The position numbers were made by a program, and so were the translations under genes. From Sphingomonas sp. 67-36 (lineage in GTDB: Bacteria > Pseudomonadota > Alphaproteobacteria > Sphingomonadales > Sphingomonadaceae), in contig MKSU01000021.1 of the NCBI GenBank assembly GCA_001897375.1, positions 73,708 to 106,681 of the forward strand: a DNA stretch of 32,974 bases, read 5' to 3'. This document shows positions 6,066-15,095 of the stretch, piece after piece. The notes beneath the pieces were generated by a model. That model saw only the letters and a list, made by a program, of their open reading frames with translations, did not search any database and was not told the origin of the DNA. The number at the start of each line of letters is the position of its first letter. The first letter of the stretch is position 1.

Positions 6066-9000
6066 TTACCGAAAATCCCGCGGCTTGACCTTGATGCCTT
6101 CGGTCGGCTGGCCGGGAATGATGCCTGAACCGAGCCGGAGATCCGGAATGTAGATATCGCGGGGCGCGCGACCTAACGGACGTTCGGCGGGATCGCGCGG
6201 GTCAGGCCCGACCGGGTTCTTGGCGACATCGGCCCGGCTGGTCCGATAGATATCGGCCACATCGCTGCGGTTGCCCACGCTGGCGAGCAGCGGCGACAGA
6301 TCGTCGAGCCGATGCGCGATCAGGTGGATCACCTCGCCCTCACGCTGGACCTGGCCGCGCACGCCTATCATCGATGCGCCGAGCACCGTCCGCCGGTTCG
6401 CCTCGAACACCTTGGTCCAGACGACGAGATTGGCGACGTCGGTCTCGTCCTCGAGCGTGATGAACATCACACCCTTGGCCGAACCCGGCTTCTGGCGGAC
6501 GAGCACGATTCCGGCGAGTTCGACGTAGCGCCCGTCCCTGACGGTCTGCAGCGCCTCGCAGGTGATCATCCGCCGCGTCGTCAGCTCGTCGCGCAGGAAC
6601 GCAAGCGGATGGGCGCGCAGGCTCAGGCCCGAGGCGCGATAATCCTCGACCACCTCGGCACCGTCACCCATTGGCGCCAGGATCACCTCCGGCTCGATCG
6701 CTTCCTGCCGCAGCTTGCCATCGTGCGCGTCGGCCGCCGCAAACAGGGGAAGGGCAGCATCGCCGAGCCCTTTGACGTCCCACAATCCCTTCCGTCGACT
6801 CGCGCCGACCGACCCGAACCCGTCCGCGTCGCCGATCCGGTCGAGCGCCCCGCGCCCGACGCCGGCACGACGCTGGACCTCCTCGACGCTCGCATACGGG
6901 TCATCGCCGCGTGCGGCGACGATCGCGGCGGCATCCGCGTTGGACAGGTCGCGCGCCATTCGCAGACCGAGGCGGACCGCCTTGTACCGCCCGTTGCTGA
7001 CCTCCAGCGTGCAGTCCCAGCGGCTCGAATTGACGTCCATCGGGCGGATCTCGACGCCGTGCTGGCGGGCATCGCGCACGATCTGCGCGGGGGCGTAGAA
7101 GCCCATCGGCTGGGCGTTGAGCAACGCCGCGCAGAACGCGTCGGGATGATGGCATTTCATCCACGACGAGGCGTAGGCGATCAGCGCGAAGCTCGCGGCG
7201 TGGCTTTCGGGAAAGCCGTAGGAGCCAAACCCCTCGATCTGCTTGAAGGTCTTCTCGGCAAAGTCGCGCTCGTAGCCGCGCGTGACCATACCCTCTATCA
7301 GTTGCCCTCGAAAATGCGAGACGCCGCCGGTCAGCTTGAAGGTCGCCATCGCCCGCCGGAGCAGGTCTGCCTCGGACGCGGTGAACCCCGCACACTCGAT
7401 CGCGACCCGCATCGCCTGCTCCTGGAACAGTGGCACGCCCAGCGTCTTCTCGAGCACGCGGCGCAGCTCGGGGGTCGGGTAGGTCACTTCCTCCTGCCCG
7501 TTGCGGCGGCGGCGATAGGGGTGGACCATGTCGCCCTGGATCGGTCCGGGCCGGACGATCGCGACCTGGATGACAAGATCGTAGAACGTGCGCGGCGCCA
7601 TCAGCGGGATTGACGCCATCTGCGCCCGGCTCTCGATCTGGAAGACGCCCAAGGTGTCGGCCTTGCGGATCATCGCATAGGTCGCCGGATCCTCCGCCGG
7701 GATGGTTGCGAGGTCGACCTTCACGCCTTTGTCGGTTCCAAGAAACTCGAAGGCGCGGCGCATGCACGACAGCATGCCCAGCGCGAGCACGTCGACCTTC
7801 ATGAAGCCCAACGCGTCGATATCGTCCTTATCCCATTCGATGACCTGGCGATCCTCCATCGCCGCCGGCTCGATCGGCACCAGCTCGTCGAGGCGGTCGC
7901 GGGTCAGCACGAAGCCGCCGGGATGTTGCGACAGGTGGCGCGGGGTGTTGATGAGCAGCCGCGCCAGTTCGAGCGTCAGCGCCAGGCGGCGATCACCGAG
8001 ATCCAAGTTGAGCTCTTCGGCGTGTTTCTCTTCGACGCCTTCCCGGCTCCAGCCCCACACCGACGACGACAGCCCTGCGGTCATGTCCTCGGACAGCCCG
8101 AGCGCCTTGCCGACCTCGCGCACCGCGCCGCGCGCGCGGTAGCGCGTGACGACCGCGGTCAGGGCGCTGCGCGTCCGGCCATAGGTATCATAGATCCACT
8201 GGATCACTTCCTCGCGGCGCTCGTGCTCGAAATCGACGTCGATGTCGGGCGGCTCGCGGCGCTCGGCCGAGACGAAGCGCTCGAACAGCAGCTCGGAGCG
8301 CACCGGATCGATCGAGGTGATGCCAAGAACGTAGCAGACCGCCGAGTTCGCCGCCGAGCCGCGCCCCTGGCACAGGATGTCCTTGCTCCGCGCGAACGCG
8401 ACGATCGAATGAACGGTCAGAAAATAGGGCGCATAATCGAGCTGGGCGATCAAGCGGAGTTCATGCGCCAACTGCGCACGGACCTTTCCGTCCAGGCCCT
8501 CGGGATACCGCTCGGGCGCCCTTGCCCAGGTCAACCGCTCCAGCTCCTGCTGCGGCGTCCGACCCGGCACACGGATTTCGTCGGGATATTGGTATTTGAG
8601 TTCGTCGAGGCTGAAGGCGCAGCGCGCGGCCAGCTCGGCGCTGCGCGCGACCGGCCCCGTGTCCTCCAGGTAGCGGCGGAACAGTCGTTCCATTTCCTGC
8701 CCCGTCTTGAGATGGCGGTCGGCGATGCGCTCGCGTCGATCGCCGAGCTCGTCGATCGTGCATTTCTCGCGGATGCAGGTGACGACATCCTGCAGCAGCC
8801 GGCGATCGGGCGAATGGTAAAGAACGTCGCCGGTCGCGACCGTCGGCACGCGCGCCGCCGCCGCGATGGCCGCCAGGTCTCGCAACCGCACCGCGTCGCG
8901 CGGTTGGCGGCGGATCGTCAAGGCGAGATAGGCCCGGTCGGCGAAAATGCGCCGGGTTCGCGCCAGCGCCGCCTCGGCCGTCGCATCGGCGCGATCGGGC

Positions 9001-9398
9001 GCGAGCATCGCGATCAGCCCGTCGCTCCAGTCCTCGACGTCGGCCCAGTCGAGGTGGCACGCGCCCTTGCCGGCGCGGCCCTTGCCGATGCTGAGCAGCC
9101 GGCACATCCGACCATAGGCCAAGCGGTCGGTCGGATAGACCAGCAGCGCCGTGCCGTCGGTCAGGTCGAGGCGGCACCCGACGATCGCGCGTACGCCGGT
9201 GGTCTTCGCTGCATCCCACGCGCGGACGATGCCCGCGACAGAGTTGCGATCGACGATCCCGATCGCCGGCAGGTCGAGCAAGGCCGCCGCGGCGAACAGT
9301 TCGTCGGGGGACGATGCGCCGCGCAGGAAGCTGAAGTGGGTCGTGACCTGCAGCTCGACATAACGGGCCTCGCGATCTGACCGGTCGCCGCGCGTCAC
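6066..9398 (-). CDS. dnaE2: Error-prone DNA polymerase DnaE2 (ImuC)
   Basis: A 1110-residue protein with GTG start at 9398, in a GTGA overlap with the imuB stop. The frame is open well upstream, but that part is the shadow of imuB. The N-terminal PHP domain starts with [18 protein letters not shown]. The C-family polymerase palm is marked by [15 protein letters not shown] near residue 383 (catalytic Asp pair) and [13 protein letters not shown] near 530 (third Asp). The C-terminal part carries the helix-hairpin-helix and OB-fold regions ([26 protein letters not shown], in two pieces around residues 955-980). Length fits DnaE2, shorter than the replicative DnaE1. It performs translesion synthesis with ImuA and ImuB, reached through the beta clamp. 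It looks intact. Confidence 0.96.
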   Translation of the reverse strand: MTRGDRSDREARYVELQVTTHFSFLRGASSPDELFAAAALLDLPAIGIVDRNSVAGIVRAWDAAKTTGVRAIVGCRLDLTDGTALLVYPTDRLAYGRMCRLLSIGKGRAGKGACHLDWADVEDWSDGLIAMLAPDRADATAEAALARTRRIFADRAYLALTIRRQPRDAVRLRDLAAIAAAARVPTVATGDVLYHSPDRRLLQDVVTCIREKCTIDELGDRRERIADRHLKTGQEMERLFRRYLEDTGPVARSAELAARCAFSLDELKYQYPDEIRVPGRTPQQELERLTWARAPERYPEGLDGKVRAQLAHELRLIAQLDYAPYFLTVHSIVAFARSKDILCQGRGSAANSAVCYVLGITSIDPVRSELLFERFVSAERREPPDIDVDFEHERREEVIQWIYDTYGRTRSALTAVVTRYRARGAVREVGKALGLSEDMTAGLSSSVWGWSREGVEEKHAEELNLDLGDRRLALTLELARLLINTPRHLSQHPGGFVLTRDRLDELVPIEPAAMEDRQVIEWDKDDIDALGFMKVDVLALGMLSCMRRAFEFLGTDKGVKVDLATIPAEDPATYAMIRKADTLGVFQIESRAQMASIPLMAPRTFYDLVIQVAIVRPGPIQGDMVHPYRRRRNGQEEVTYPTPELRRVLEKTLGVPLFQEQAMRVAIECAGFTASEADLLRRAMATFKLTGGVSHFRGQLIEGMVTRGYERDFAEKTFKQIEGFGSYGFPESHAASFALIAYASSWMKCHHPDAFCAALLNAQPMGFYAPAQIVRDARQHGVEIRPMDVNSSRWDCTLEVSNGRYKAVRLGLRMARDLSNADAAAIVAARGDDPYASVEEVQRRAGVGRGALDRIGDADGFGSVGASRRKGLWDVKGLGDAALPLFAAADAHDGKLRQEAIEPEVILAPMGDGAEVVEDYRASGLSLRAHPLAFLRDELTTRRMITCEALQTVRDGRYVELAGIVLVRQKPGSAKGVMFITLEDETDVANLVVWTKVFEANRRTVLGASMIGVRGQVQREGEVIHLIAHRLDDLSPLLASVGNRSDVADIYRTSRADVAKNPVGPDPRDPAERPLGRAPRDIYIPDLRLGSGIIPGQPTEGIKVKPRDFR

Positions 9399-10951
9399 GC
9401 GAACGCGCCATGGATGAACCAGCGCATGGGGCCCGTCACGGCATTCTCGCCGTCGCCCAGGCGGAACAGCCAGTAGCGGCCGCCGTTCGTCGTCTCGACC
9501 TGGAAGTAGTCGCGCACGGTTAAGGGGCGATTGGTTTCGGCGCCGGCGTCGCGCCACCATTCGCCATGAAGCCGCTCGGGACCGTCGGCCTGGGTTACGC
9601 GGAAGCGCTTGCCCCGCCAGACGAACATCGCTGGGGGGTGGTCTGGCAGCATGGCGGTCACGTCGATCGGTTCGGGCGCAACCAGCATCCGACCGGGCCG
9701 CGGAAGATCGGCGTTCCACGCCGCGCCGCCAGCGTCCGACAGCGCCGGCGCGCACCTGACCGAGCGCTCGGGCATCGCGCTCGGTTGCGGCGTCGTGCGG
9801 TAGAGGCACCGCTGTCCGAAGCGATTGGCGAGCGCGTCGACCAGCGCGGACAGGTCGGGGCCGCCGCGCACGAGACTCTCGAGGCCTTCGCCCTGGCTCG
9901 CGCCAAGCGGTTCGACCAGCGGCGCCACCAGCGTCATCGCCTCGATGCCGAGGCCGGGATCCACGCCCTCGATCTTCGCGGCAAGCAGCTTGGCGAAATG
10001 GTGCGGCGCGCGGGAGGGAGCGGCGGTGCCGACGCGGATCGCCTGGGTGTGACCGTCGACGCGGTGGAAGTGGCAATCGAGCCTGCGCGCTCCCTTTCCG
10101 GCCTCCACCAATTGCCCGGCGACGTCAGCGGCGAGGTCGCGGATGACCTGGGCGAAGGCCTCGGCGGTCGAGAGTGGTTCCATGAACCCGCGGCGCGCAC
10201 GCGGCATTGCGTCGGGAAAGACCGGCTCGACCGGTTCGGGCGTATGTCCGAGCGCCTGGTCGAGGCGGCGATGCAAGGTTCGTCCGAAGCGCTTGGCGAG
10301 GGGACCGCGCGGGGTGCCGATCAGCTGCTCGATCCGGTCGAAGCCGAGCTTCCGCAAGCCCTCGACCACGCCGGGTTCGAGGCGTAGCGCGGCGACCGGC
10401 AGCAGCTCCAGCGCTTTGCGATGGTCGCCGGGTTCGATCGTGACGGGCCGGCCGGCGAGCACATGGCGCGCCACTGCGTGCGCACAGCCCGCAGTATCGG
10501 CGACGGCGATCTGCACGGAGAGACCGAACGCCGCGAGACGGCGATGCAGGTCCTTGATCAGCGCGCGCTCGGTATCGAACAGCGAAGCGCATCCGGTGAT
10601 GTCGAGCCAGAGGCCATCGGGCGGGTCGGGTGCGACAATCGGCGCGTAGCGCTGGCCCGCCCAAAGCGCCAGACGCCCCAATCCGACGAAATCAGCTTCC
10701 GGATCGGCGTCGATCACTTCGAGGCCCGGCGCGAACGACCGCGCCTTGGTGACCGTCATGCCGGGCGCGATACCGAGCGCCCGCGCGCCGACATCGACCG
10801 CCGCGACGATGCGCCGGCCGTGATCGGGAATCGCGGTGACGAGCGCCGGCGCCGCCGGTACCGTGCGGCCGTCAGGCGGCGGCTTGGCGGTCTTCCGTCG
10901 CAACCGGTCGGTCGACCAGTGCGGCAGATAGACCGATGCGACCCTGCGCAT
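9395..10951 (-). CDS. imuB: ImuB, catalytically inactive Y-family polymerase-like protein
   Basis: A 518-residue protein whose ATG (10951) lies inside the end of imuA (80-base overlap), the usual arrangement. The N-terminus [19 protein letters not shown] replaces the catalytic DxD-bearing motif of true Y-family polymerases, and [13 protein letters not shown] occupies the second acidic site region, as expected for ImuB. The fingers/palm-like and little-finger-like parts follow. In the known pathway ImuB is the hub that binds the beta clamp, ImuA and DnaE2; the C-terminal third carries the interaction regions. The product ends [10 protein letters not shown] and overlaps dnaE2 by four bases, so the cassette is one transcript from the LexA-controlled imuA promoter. 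Confidence 0.94.
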   Translation of the reverse strand: MRRVASVYLPHWSTDRLRRKTAKPPPDGRTVPAAPALVTAIPDHGRRIVAAVDVGARALGIAPGMTVTKARSFAPGLEVIDADPEADFVGLGRLALWAGQRYAPIVAPDPPDGLWLDITGCASLFDTERALIKDLHRRLAAFGLSVQIAVADTAGCAHAVARHVLAGRPVTIEPGDHRKALELLPVAALRLEPGVVEGLRKLGFDRIEQLIGTPRGPLAKRFGRTLHRRLDQALGHTPEPVEPVFPDAMPRARRGFMEPLSTAEAFAQVIRDLAADVAGQLVEAGKGARRLDCHFHRVDGHTQAIRVGTAAPSRAPHHFAKLLAAKIEGVDPGLGIEAMTLVAPLVEPLGASQGEGLESLVRGGPDLSALVDALANRFGQRCLYRTTPQPSAMPERSVRCAPALSDAGGAAWNADLPRPGRMLVAPEPIDVTAMLPDHPPAMFVWRGKRFRVTQADGPERLHGEWWRDAGAETNRPLTVRDYFQVETTNGGRYWLFRLGDGENAVTGPMRWFIHGAFA

Positions 10952-11603
10952 CGCACCCCTCCACGATCCATTGACGAGGTTCGCCGCCGCGCACCCGCTC
11001 GAGCGCCACCTGCCAGCGCGGGCGGCCGAGGCTGGGGATGCTGAGCGCCTCGCTCGGCGCGGCGCTGATGCGCCAGCGCGTCAGCGCGGCCGTGCCTTCG
11101 ACCGTTGCCTCGGCCCGCGACGCGCGCCTGAAGACGAAGGCGGTGACGCCGGAGGCTTCGGCGGCGAGCTGAAGCCGCTTGGAGGCCGTCGTCGAATATT
11201 TCGTGATTTCGCCGACGACGCCGGCCAGGCCCCGATGACGGAGGCATTCCTCCATTGCCAGCAGGACGTTGGTGTCGCTGCCCGCCTCGACATGGATCAC
11301 GCGATCGGGATGTAAGCCTGCGAGATGCAGCGCCGGGGCAAACAGATCGCGCCAGCGGAGGCACCAGAAGACCGGGCCGTCGACTCGCGCGAGGATGCCG
11401 GCGAGGAAGATCGTGGCACTGGCGTCGTCGGCCAGATCGACGCTGCCCGCGACTTCATGAAGGGCGCCGGCCGCCAAACCACCACCAGGGAGATACCGAT
11501 CGAGCGCATCCACGCCGAACGGAATTGCCGCTTGTCGCGCAGCGGAGCCCTCGAGCTCGGCGATGCGAGCGCGCAATTCGGCAAGGGCGGACGGTTCACG
11601 CAT
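10872..11603 (-). CDS. imuA: ImuA, RecA-like mutasome protein
   Basis: A 243-residue protein. ATG 11603 (MREPSALAELRARIAELEG) is preferred to the longer open frame because the LexA box at 11636-11650 lies just upstream and would otherwise be inside the gene. The sequence follows ImuA/SulA-like RecA relatives: GVDALDRYLPGGGLAAGALHE, FLAGILARVDGPVFWCLRWRD (two pieces between residues about 30 and 80), and RVIHVEAGSDTNVLLAMEE. No intact Walker A motif is seen, which is usual for ImuA. It interacts with RecA and ImuB to start translesion synthesis. No strong ribosome site precedes the ATG. Confidence 0.9.
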   Translation of the reverse strand: MREPSALAELRARIAELEGSAARQAAIPFGVDALDRYLPGGGLAAGALHEVAGSVDLADDASATIFLAGILARVDGPVFWCLRWRDLFAPALHLAGLHPDRVIHVEAGSDTNVLLAMEECLRHRGLAGVVGEITKYSTTASKRLQLAAEASGVTAFVFRRASRAEATVEGTAALTRWRISAAPSEALSIPSLGRPRWQVALERVRGGEPRQWIVEGCDAQGRIGLSAALVDRPVATEDRQAAA

Positions 11604-11635
11604 GGCAGCAAAGAGACTCGGGAGGCGGTTGACTC

Positions 11636-11650
11636 GTTCCCTATCTGTTC
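11636..11650 (-). promoter_or_regulatory. LexA box of the imuA-imuB-dnaE2 operon
   Basis: Minus strand GAAC-AGATAGG-GAAC (plus strand GTTC-N7-GTTC), an exact alphaproteobacterial SOS box, 32 bases upstream of imuA. It indicates repression by LexA and induction after DNA damage, as known for this cassette in Caulobacter and relatives. Confidence 0.9.
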
Positions 11651-11838
11651 TCTGGCTTGGATGTCTGTCAATCGCCGTCGCCAAGAACGTCGGCAGCGGT
11701 CGGAAGCCGAAACCAAAATCGCCTGCACGAATTCTCGTGCTGGGGCGCAGCGCGCGCATCCATCGCCGCGCCTGAAGGCACGCCTGAACTTTCGCGGTGC
11801 CTAGGGGTTGTGAGTGTCACAATCCTGGGAGAACAGCG

Positions 11839-12342
11839 GTGGCGAGTGACCAGCCGATAGACGCGATCGAACTCCTCAAGGCCGATCACCGCAAGGTGGA
11901 CGATCTGTTCGAGCAGTTCGATAAGGCTCGTCGCTCGGATACCAAAGCGCGTCTGGTCGAGCAGATTTGTATGGCCCTGAAGATACACACGCAGATCGAG
12001 GAAGAAATCTTCTACCCGGCTATCCGGCCGAAGATCGACGATGCCCTTGTCGATGAGGGTATCGTAGAGCATGACGGGGCAAAGATGTGGATCAACGACC
12101 TGTCGAACGCGAAACCGACGGACCCGTTCTACGATGCAAAAGTCAAGGTGTTGTCCGAAGACATCAAGCATCACGTCCAGGAAGAAGAACGCTGGCTGCG
12201 AGGAATCTTTGCGCAGAGCCGCAGAACCGACATCGATATGGAAGTGCTCGGTGAGAAACTTGCCAGTCGCAAGGCGGAATTGGAAGCAAAAGCAGAGAAA
12301 TCCAAGTTGCCCCGAGCCAAAATGGCCACGGTTTCGTCCTGA
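11839..12342 (+). CDS. Hemerythrin HHE-domain protein
   Basis: A 167-residue protein. The GTG start at 11839 has GGAG (11828-11831) seven bases upstream; the open frame before it is not supported. A four-helix HHE domain is indicated by His17 (LLKADHRKVDDLFEQF), His50 and Glu54 (IHTQIEEEIFYPAI), His78 (VEHDGAKMWINDL) and the His111-His112/Glu116 segment (DIKHHVQEEERWLRGIF). These are typical ligands of a non-haem di-iron site; such proteins are linked to oxygen, NO or iron sensing and to stress tolerance. A charged Lys/Glu-rich tail follows (SRKAELEAKAEKSKLP). It is divergent from imuA across a 235-base gap and probably shares a transcript with the next small gene. Confidence 0.88.
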   Translation: MASDQPIDAIELLKADHRKVDDLFEQFDKARRSDTKARLVEQICMALKIHTQIEEEIFYPAIRPKIDDALVDEGIVEHDGAKMWINDLSNAKPTDPFYDAKVKVLSEDIKHHVQEEERWLRGIFAQSRRTDIDMEVLGEKLASRKAELEAKAEKSKLPRAKMATVSS

Positions 12343-12355
12343 CGGGAGATTGCCA

Positions 12356-12496
12356 ATGGTAGAGACGGACATGCGTGGCGGTCCACCGGATCCGCACCCG
12401 GACTCGCCACCGAATAACCGAGATGACGCGCCGGAGCAGGTTCCTGCCGCTGACGATGACGGGCGGGACAGTGTCGAGTCGCTCCCGGACGAGTAG
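12356..12496 (+). CDS. 46-residue acidic, proline-rich small protein
   Basis: A short open frame, MVETDMRGGPPDPHPDS to ESLPDE, starting 13 bases after the hemerythrin stop. GGGAG (12344-12348) lies seven bases before its ATG, an excellent ribosome site that makes translation credible despite the size. The product is highly acidic, rich in Pro, Asp and Asn, without hydrophobic segments, and probably disordered. No family is recognised with certainty. The spacing implies co-expression with the hemerythrin-like protein. Confidence 0.6.
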   Translation: MVETDMRGGPPDPHPDSPPNNRDDAPEQVPAADDDGRDSVESLPDE

Positions 12497-12939
12497 CAGC
12501 TTCGACCGCGCGCCGATTATCGTCTCAATAGCGTGCCTTGCGGTCGCGGCGCTCTGCCTTCAACGGACGGAGTGCCCGAAAGCACGAAGGATCGACCACA
12601 TTGAATAGTGGAACCTGGGGCAATTCTAGCGAAAACGGCACTCGACTGCGGCACTCGTGCTATCGGGCAGACCGTCCAGGCTGGTCACGTCTTGATAAGT
12701 GGGTATCGAGGGATCATCGGCTGATTATTGGACGACCCAGACTTCCGCGAGCAGTGCCGGACGCTGTCGCGAAGCGGTAGCGTCGCCATTACGACCTTGA
12801 GTCTGGCAAGCCTTATTCTGCCCGAGGAGGTCGAGCCATTCAGTCGGGTCGCGGTCGGTCCTATGAACGACCTTGCCACCTTGACCGGGACTGCGGAATC
12901 CAGACTCGTCGCGGTAAGGGTTTAGGTGCTCCGGTCGGT
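12497..12939. other. Gene-free stretch
   Basis: About 440 bases between the small acidic gene and the 3' end of merR. Short open frames exist on both strands, but none has a ribosome site and a recognisable protein pattern. No repeat or terminator with a T tract was identified. Confidence 0.4.
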
Positions 12940-13353
12940 TCATGATCTTGGCTGATCAAGCATGTCAATAACAGGGCAGCTCGTCGCACCGTCGCCTTCG
13001 CATCGGGCGATCGTGGACGAGAGAAGTCGTTCGAGCTGCCCCAGGTCCACCATCTTCTGTCGAACGTGCTCCAGATGACGGACCGCGATGTCCCGCGCCT
13101 CGCTGCAGCCCGGCTCTGACGGATCCCAGATCGAGAGGATCGCGCGCACTTCTGCCTGGGTGAAACCCAGTTCACGCGCGCGCCGCACCAGTCCAAGCGT
13201 ACGGATATGGTCCGCGCCATAGATGCGACGACCAGCACTCGTCCGTGGTGGCTTGGCGAGGATACCGACGCGCTCGAAATAGCGGATCGTCTCGATATTC
13301 ACGCCGGTCCGCCGCGAAAGTTCGCCGATCGCGATATTCTGTTCGGCCTGCAT
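12940..13353 (-). CDS. merR: MerR mercury-responsive regulator
   Basis: A 137-residue protein from ATG 13353, with AGGAG ten bases upstream. The MerR winged-helix DNA-binding domain is clear (IGELSRRTGVNIETIRYFERVGIL, residues about 9-32), then a dimerisation helix. Three cysteines, Cys83 (EPGCSEA), Cys118 (IARCEG) and Cys126 (TSCPVI), sit almost exactly where the Hg(II) ligands Cys82, Cys117 and Cys126 sit in Tn501 MerR. It should repress, and on Hg(II) binding activate, the divergent merT promoter at 13361-13391 and its own gene. It looks intact. An open frame extends upstream to 13632 but belongs to the shadow of merT. Confidence 0.9.
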   Translation of the reverse strand: MQAEQNIAIGELSRRTGVNIETIRYFERVGILAKPPRTSAGRRIYGADHIRTLGLVRRARELGFTQAEVRAILSIWDPSEPGCSEARDIAVRHLEHVRQKMVDLGQLERLLSSTIARCEGDGATSCPVIDMLDQPRS

Positions 13354-13360
13354 AAACCGC

Positions 13361-13391
13361 TTGCTCCTGTAGCTGCTACAGGATGCATAGC
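13361..13391 (+). promoter_or_regulatory. MerR-type operator/promoter of merT
   Basis: TTGCTC (13361-13366) as -35 and a weak -10 (CATAGC, 13386-13391) are 19 bases apart, the overlong spacer typical of MerR-activated promoters. The spacer holds a perfect dyad TCCTGTAGCTGCTACAGGA (13365-13383). It lies between divergent merR and merT. Confidence 0.82.
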
Positions 13392-13414
13392 GTACTCTTG
13401 CCGTGGAGACGATC

Positions 13415-13831
13415 ATGGACGAACTTAAAAGTACATGCGATGCACGACGCTCGTCAGGGTCGTCCGCAGGCTCCGGCACAGGGCTGACGTTGCTGGGGGC
13501 ACTAGCGAGCCTAGGTGCGATCCTCGCGGCGGCATCCTGCTGCGTGCTACCGCTTGCGCTTGGGGCACTCGGAGTCGGAGCTGGTCTGTCCAGCACGGTT
13601 GCGGTAATGATGCCGCTGCGCTGGCCACTCACGGCGCTTTCGGTCCTCGGCCTTACAGCCGGGTGGTGGTCTTATGCACGGGGGCGCAAGATCTGCATGG
13701 CGGATCGCTCCTGCTCGGTGCCGCTGCCTTCTCGCATTACGTCGGTCGCGCTTGTGGTTGGCACGGCCATGACGCTGACAGCGCTATTGTGGGATTTTGT
13801 GGAAGCGCCGATAATGAAGGTGCTCTCCTGA
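13415..13831 (+). CDS. merT: MerT family mercuric ion transporter
   Basis: A 138-residue membrane protein. ATG 13415 has GGAG six bases upstream; a GTG at 13403 would only add four residues. The first membrane helix carries the vicinal pair Cys42-Cys43 (ILAAASCCVLPLALG), which takes Hg(II) from the periplasm. The cytoplasmic loop carries Cys94 and Cys100 (RKICMADRSC), the second pair of MerT. A third helix (VALVVGTAMTLTALLWDFV) ends the protein. The MerR-type promoter is immediately upstream. No merA reductase or merP is in the window, so this may be a reduced mer unit. The stop overlaps the next start (TGATG). Confidence 0.88.
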   Translation: MDELKSTCDARRSSGSSAGSGTGLTLLGALASLGAILAAASCCVLPLALGALGVGAGLSSTVAVMMPLRWPLTALSVLGLTAGWWSYARGRKICMADRSCSVPLPSRITSVALVVGTAMTLTALLWDFVEAPIMKVLS

Positions 13832-14055
13832 TGGAGCTCGCTTCGACTCTGACCTGTCCCGAATGCCGCGGCGTCTCGACCGAGACCATGCCCACCAACG
13901 CATGCCAGTTCTTTTACGATTGTCGGCATTGCGCAGCGGTGCTTCGTCCGCTGGCTGGCGATTGCTGCGTGTTTTGCTCGTTCGGCGATGTCGCGTGTCC
14001 GCCGATCCAGGAGGCGGGCGCGACCGGACCCGCAGGGGGTTGCTGCGACCGTTGA
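13831..14055 (+). CDS. GDCCVxC-domain cysteine-rich protein
   Basis: A 74-residue protein with its ATG in the merT stop (TGATG), so the two are translationally coupled. Eleven cysteines are visible: CPEC at 9-12, Cys25, CRHC at 31-34, the hallmark GDCCVFCSFG at 43-52, Cys56, and a terminal GGCCDR. Proteins with this domain accompany merT in many reduced mer operons and are assumed to bind mercury or pass it on; in some genomes one Cys is selenocysteine. Here all are Cys codons. It is cytosolic, with no signal peptide. Confidence 0.85.
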   Translation: MELASTLTCPECRGVSTETMPTNACQFFYDCRHCAAVLRPLAGDCCVFCSFGDVACPPIQEAGATGPAGGCCDR

Positions 14056-14151
14056 AGTCGAGCACTATCCTTTCGCCTCTCTAATCTATGATTTTTACAA
14101 TCGCGGTTGCCTCTCAAACGGCGCAGAAGCGAGCGGCCCGACCGGGCGCGT

Positions 14152-14173
14152 CGCGCCACAAGGCGGTGGCGCG
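14152..14173. repeat. Eight-pair hairpin after the merT operon
   Basis: CGCGCCAC (14152-14159) and GTGGCGCG (14166-14173) pair perfectly around AAGGCG. It lies between the GDCCVxC gene and the broken transporter gene, so it may end or attenuate the mer transcript. No T tract follows. Confidence 0.35.
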
Positions 14174-14193
14174 CTCGATCGAAAGTCTTGTCC

Positions 14194-14997
14194 ATGTCCC
14201 TCCAGTCATTCAGTCTTGCTAGGCTGGCGTCCGCGTGCCTGTTGGCGCCATCATCTCCGGCGGCTGCTGAGCCAGATGACGATCATATTAACCCGGATCG
14301 GCCGGGGATCGCCGATGGCAGCACGACCGTCGGACGCGGACGCTTCCAACTCGAGACCGCTTTCCAGCGGGAGTTGCGGGAGGGCGGGGACGGTCGCACC
14401 ACCTTCGTCCCCACGCTGCTGCGCTACGGCTTCGCAGACAAGTGGGAGGTACGGATCGAGGGTAACGGCTACACCTGGGAAATGCAGGTCGTTTCCGCGG
14501 AGAATGCGACAGACTCCCACGGGCTCGCGCCTACATCGATCGGCCTCAAATACAGTTTCGTCGAGGCGGTAGGGTCGAACCAGCCTTCGCTCGGCACGAT
14601 CATTCGCGTGTTTCCACCTTCCGGCTCTGGTGAATTCCGCAACACGCGCACCACGGGAGACATCCGCCTGGCGGCCGATTGGAGAATCGCGGACAAATGA
14701 TCCCTCAACCCGAACGTCGACATCGGGCTCTATCAGGGCGACGACCGACGCACCTATGCTGCGGGGCTGTTCGCCGCGACGCTCAATTTCAACCCAAGCA
14801 AGGTGGTCAATTTCTTGGTGGACACGGGTGTCCAGACGCCGGACGAGAAGCACGGTAGAACCTCGATGATCGTGGATGCCGGGGGAGCCTTGGTCATCGG
14901 ACATGACATCCAACTCGATTTCAGCGTGGGAACAGGCGTGGCGGGATCGAAGCCGCCTCACCCGTTTGTCGCGGCCGGGTTTTCGAAGCGTTTCTGA
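14194..14997 (+). pseudogene. Outer-membrane transporter-like gene interrupted by an in-frame TGA
   Basis: Reading from ATG 14194 gives a signal peptide (LASACLLAPSSPAAAEP) and a beta-strand-rich protein (DRPGIADGSTTVGRGRFQLE, then RYGFADKWEVRIEGNGY) like the MetA-pathway/transporter family of outer-membrane proteins. At 14698-14700 a TGA interrupts the frame within ADWRIADK-stop-SLNPNVDIGLY. The same frame then continues without other stops to TGA 14995-14997 and ends VAAGFSKRF, a typical outer-membrane C-terminus with terminal Phe. Relatives usually have Trp just before SLNPN, so a single TGG-to-TGA change at 14700 explains it. Alternatives are a sequencing error or readthrough. The gene follows the merT operon and may have belonged to it. 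Confidence 0.75.
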
Positions 14998-15026
14998 CAC
15001 CGGCCTACCCGGCATTGCAAAGCCCC

Positions 15027-15057
15027 TTGATCCTCTAGTGACTGGAGCATGTACCGG
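15027..15057 (+). promoter_or_regulatory. MerR-type operator/promoter of the retropepsin gene
   Basis: TTGATCCT-CT-AGTGACTGGAG (15027-15047) contains a -35 (TTGATC) and a near-perfect dyad CTCTAGT-G-ACTGGAG in the spacer, with a weak -10 about 15050-15057. It differs at only two of 21 positions from the operator before the CDF exporter gene at 16779. A GGGG-TTTG-CCCC hairpin (15056-15067) follows in the leader. Confidence 0.72.
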
Positions 15058-15095
15058 GGTTTGCCCCCTGATGCCTGGATTTGGGAGAAGGTTCC

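Noticed and set aside
7923-9380. Long plus-strand open frame (485 codons) opposite dnaE2
   Set aside because: It is antisense to a well-supported polymerase gene, is rich in Arg/Ala/Gly, and shows no protein family pattern; long antisense frames are common in GC-rich DNA.
9399-10076. Upstream extension of the dnaE2 reading frame
   Set aside because: The extension lies wholly within imuB, is Arg/Pro-rich, and the GTG at 9398 in a GTGA overlap gives the normal DnaE2 N-terminus.
12685-12943. Short minus-strand open frames in the gap before merR
   Set aside because: They have no ribosome site and no recognisable protein pattern, and they overlap each other in different frames.
14698-14700. TGA as a selenocysteine codon in the transporter gene
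   Set aside because: Homologues carry Trp at this position, no SECIS-like hairpin is evident directly after it, and outer-membrane proteins of this type are not selenoproteins. A nonsense mutation is simpler.
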